From NCBI GenBank assembly GCA_035582835.1, contig JAYKAV010000023.1, forward strand, positions 748,858 through 812,857: 64,000 nt of DNA, in the 5' to 3' direction. A model generated the notes under the pieces. It saw nothing but the letters and a program-made list of their open reading frames with translations, was not told where the DNA came from and ran no database searches. Origin of the DNA: Phoebastria nigripes (lineage: Eukaryota > Chordata > Aves > Procellariiformes > Diomedeidae). Each line of letters begins with the position of its first letter. Position 1 is the first letter of the stretch. Positions 62,375-64,000 of this stretch are shown here, in pieces. The position numbers were made by a program, and so were the translations under genes.

Positions 62375-64000
62375 GTAACTTGATGTGCTGAAACGCAAAA
62401 ATATTTTCAGCAACAAGGTACAAAAAGTATTTCACCATTAACATCAGCTGATAAAAAAGGCTGGATGGTTTGATACAACTGTTTACATATCTGAANTCTC
62501 TTAATCATTTCCACCCCAAAACAGGTCTAAGTCATTCCACTGGTTTAATTTCTAAAATAGGACTCACTGATCTTAAGCCTTCAAAAAACAGGTTACAAAT
62601 ANGGTGAAGTTCCTCGCCAAACACTTGAAATAGTGAATTCCCTTTACAAACATAGTCCATTTACTGTAAGCAGAAGCCAAGTTATGAGACTAAGTCAGTG
62701 TCTTGCTAGCTAAGGAGCTAAGCTCTGCGCTAAATATGCTATCAACACCAGACGAAGAGGACAGTTAACATTCCATTTGTCAATTACAAAAAAATAAATC
62801 AGTTAAGCTTAGGAATCTTAACCAACCGTAAAATTCAACGATATTTCAGACAGCAATGCCTCACAATTGCAATTCACTGTCTTTTATGAAACACAGTTTC
62901 AAATACTGCACATCATTTTGTTCTCCCAAGGGAGAAACCTTTCCATGAGGATTTAAAAGGAACATAATCTCCACGTGGGCCTTCTACTGACCTTCTGCGC
63001 AAAGGTGAATTTTATACTAAGTACGCAATGTTTGGAAAGACATCAGAACTAGAGTAACTTGTAAAACTAACTTTGTGTCCATGATTATCACATTTTGCTG
63101 TTACAAGATAAATGTATGTCAAATATTTTCACATTTTCACAAAAATATACCATTACTCAACTTGTAGCTGTAAAACTTATTCCACTTTTTTCGTGTTCTT
63201 TCTACCTCAGCGAAACTGAATTTAGGAAGCAAGAATCAACATGCAATAGAGCTCATATGGGTGATTTGTAACTTTTCCGTCTCAATCGTGTATCAAATAG
63301 CATTCTCCTTCACCTTTAAAAATACCTTTTAAAAAGATCTTGTATCCTGTTAAATCTTCCCTTCATTACAACAGTTTCCTAAAAAAGGCACAATGTGTTC
63401 GTACTTCTGCATGCAGTAAATGGACTAGGAAATAAGGATTATTTATTGAAGCATCTTCCACCCAAAGCATCTCCTTAGGAGAGGTTCAAATGGAAAAAAA
63501 AAATATATATATAATACATAACAGCATTTTAACAGCAAATTGAGTCCTTATTTTTAGAAAGTCATCCTTGACAAAAAACACCGCACAGTCANACACACAC
63601 GCGCACGCACACACAGGACACATGCAGGGTTCTCCCCAGAAAAGTATGGAAGCGATGGTTCACATATATCTGAGGGAGTAGTGTTGGCAAGCCAAAACAT
63701 GGCACCTTCATACATTGTATTCCTAATCTGTATATAAAACTAAGAAAAAACCCCTAAGATTTCAGCCTGAAAAAACTGTCCATTGTATTAGATAGTTTTA
63801 TATCTGCTGCACTTAGAACTGATAACTGAGGTTTTGAAGGGCAAGCTCTTGAGACGTGGGGAATAAAAACAAGCTACTGAATCCGAAGAAGGTTGTAATT
63901 ACCAGCTATCCTGTTCCAGTGAGAACACTGCATGTAGTTAATTAAAGAAGAGGTGAATAATTAGTGCACTCACTTAAGAATACAGCAACTGTTTTACCTT
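62355..64000 (-). other. Likely 3' UTR of a minus-strand gene, probably SPOPL
   Basis: A good minus-strand poly(A) signal at 62369-62374 marks a transcript end, and the sequence beyond it to the window edge is AT-rich and lacks coding frames, as expected of a long 3' UTR. In human, SPOPL is the neighbour downstream of NXPH2 and is transcribed towards it. A convergent SPOPL is therefore expected here, but none of its coding sequence (for example its C-terminal PRKRLKQS) is visible. The identity is inferred from synteny only. Confidence 0.4.
63591..63616 (+). repeat. (CA)n microsatellite, interrupted
   Basis: A CA repeat is interrupted by CG steps and one N. On the minus strand it would be a TG repeat in the putative 3' UTR. 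Confidence 0.85.

Noticed and set aside
62355..64000. SPOPL coding exons on the minus strand
   Set aside because: None of the MATH, BTB or C-terminal sequence of SPOPL can be found in translated frames; only a 3' UTR is plausible.

Overview
The window looks like a piece of a bird chromosome, most likely from a neoavian rather than a galliform species. The evidence is vertebrate exon/intron structure, a CpG-island promoter, sparse repeats that include an old CR1 LINE fragment, and a solo endogenous-retrovirus LTR of a type I recognise from many neoavian genomes. There are no bacterial features. The species call is inference.

The one protein-coding gene I can establish is NXPH2 (neurexophilin 2) on the + strand. 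Coding exon 1 (3210-3263) supplies 18 residues of signal peptide and lies in a CpG island (about 2480-3660). A single phase-0 intron of about 37.7 kb follows. Exon 2 (40936-41679) encodes the rest of a 265-residue secreted glycoprotein with a prodomain, a dibasic processing site and the six-cysteine neurexophilin domain. The 3' UTR runs to a poly(A) signal at 43705, and four exact Pumilio-type UGUANAUA sites lie in its last 230 bases. Two short upstream ORFs precede the start codon.

Layout: 1-2480 is 5' flank with one old interspersed-repeat-like fragment. 2480-3660 is the CpG-island promoter and exon 1. 3264-40935 is the intron, holding a MIR-type SINE remnant (about 7780-8000), a minus-strand CR1 remnant (about 19545-20125), simple repeats, a G-rich tract and several AT-rich, homeodomain-site-rich stretches that read like conserved noncoding elements. 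40936-43730 is exon 2 and the 3' UTR. 43731-62350 is intergenic, with GC/CpG-rich patches, low-complexity stretches and a complete 599-bp solo LTR (59086-59684) flanked by a 5-bp target duplication. From about 62355 to the window end the minus strand looks like the 3' end of another transcript. By vertebrate synteny this should be SPOPL, convergent to NXPH2, but no SPOPL coding sequence is visible.

I found no previously undescribed multi-gene system. The best leads are the Pumilio-site cluster, the upstream ORFs, the minus-strand transcript end, the candidate noncoding elements, an orphan CpG patch near 45.8 kb and a recent 25-bp duplication.
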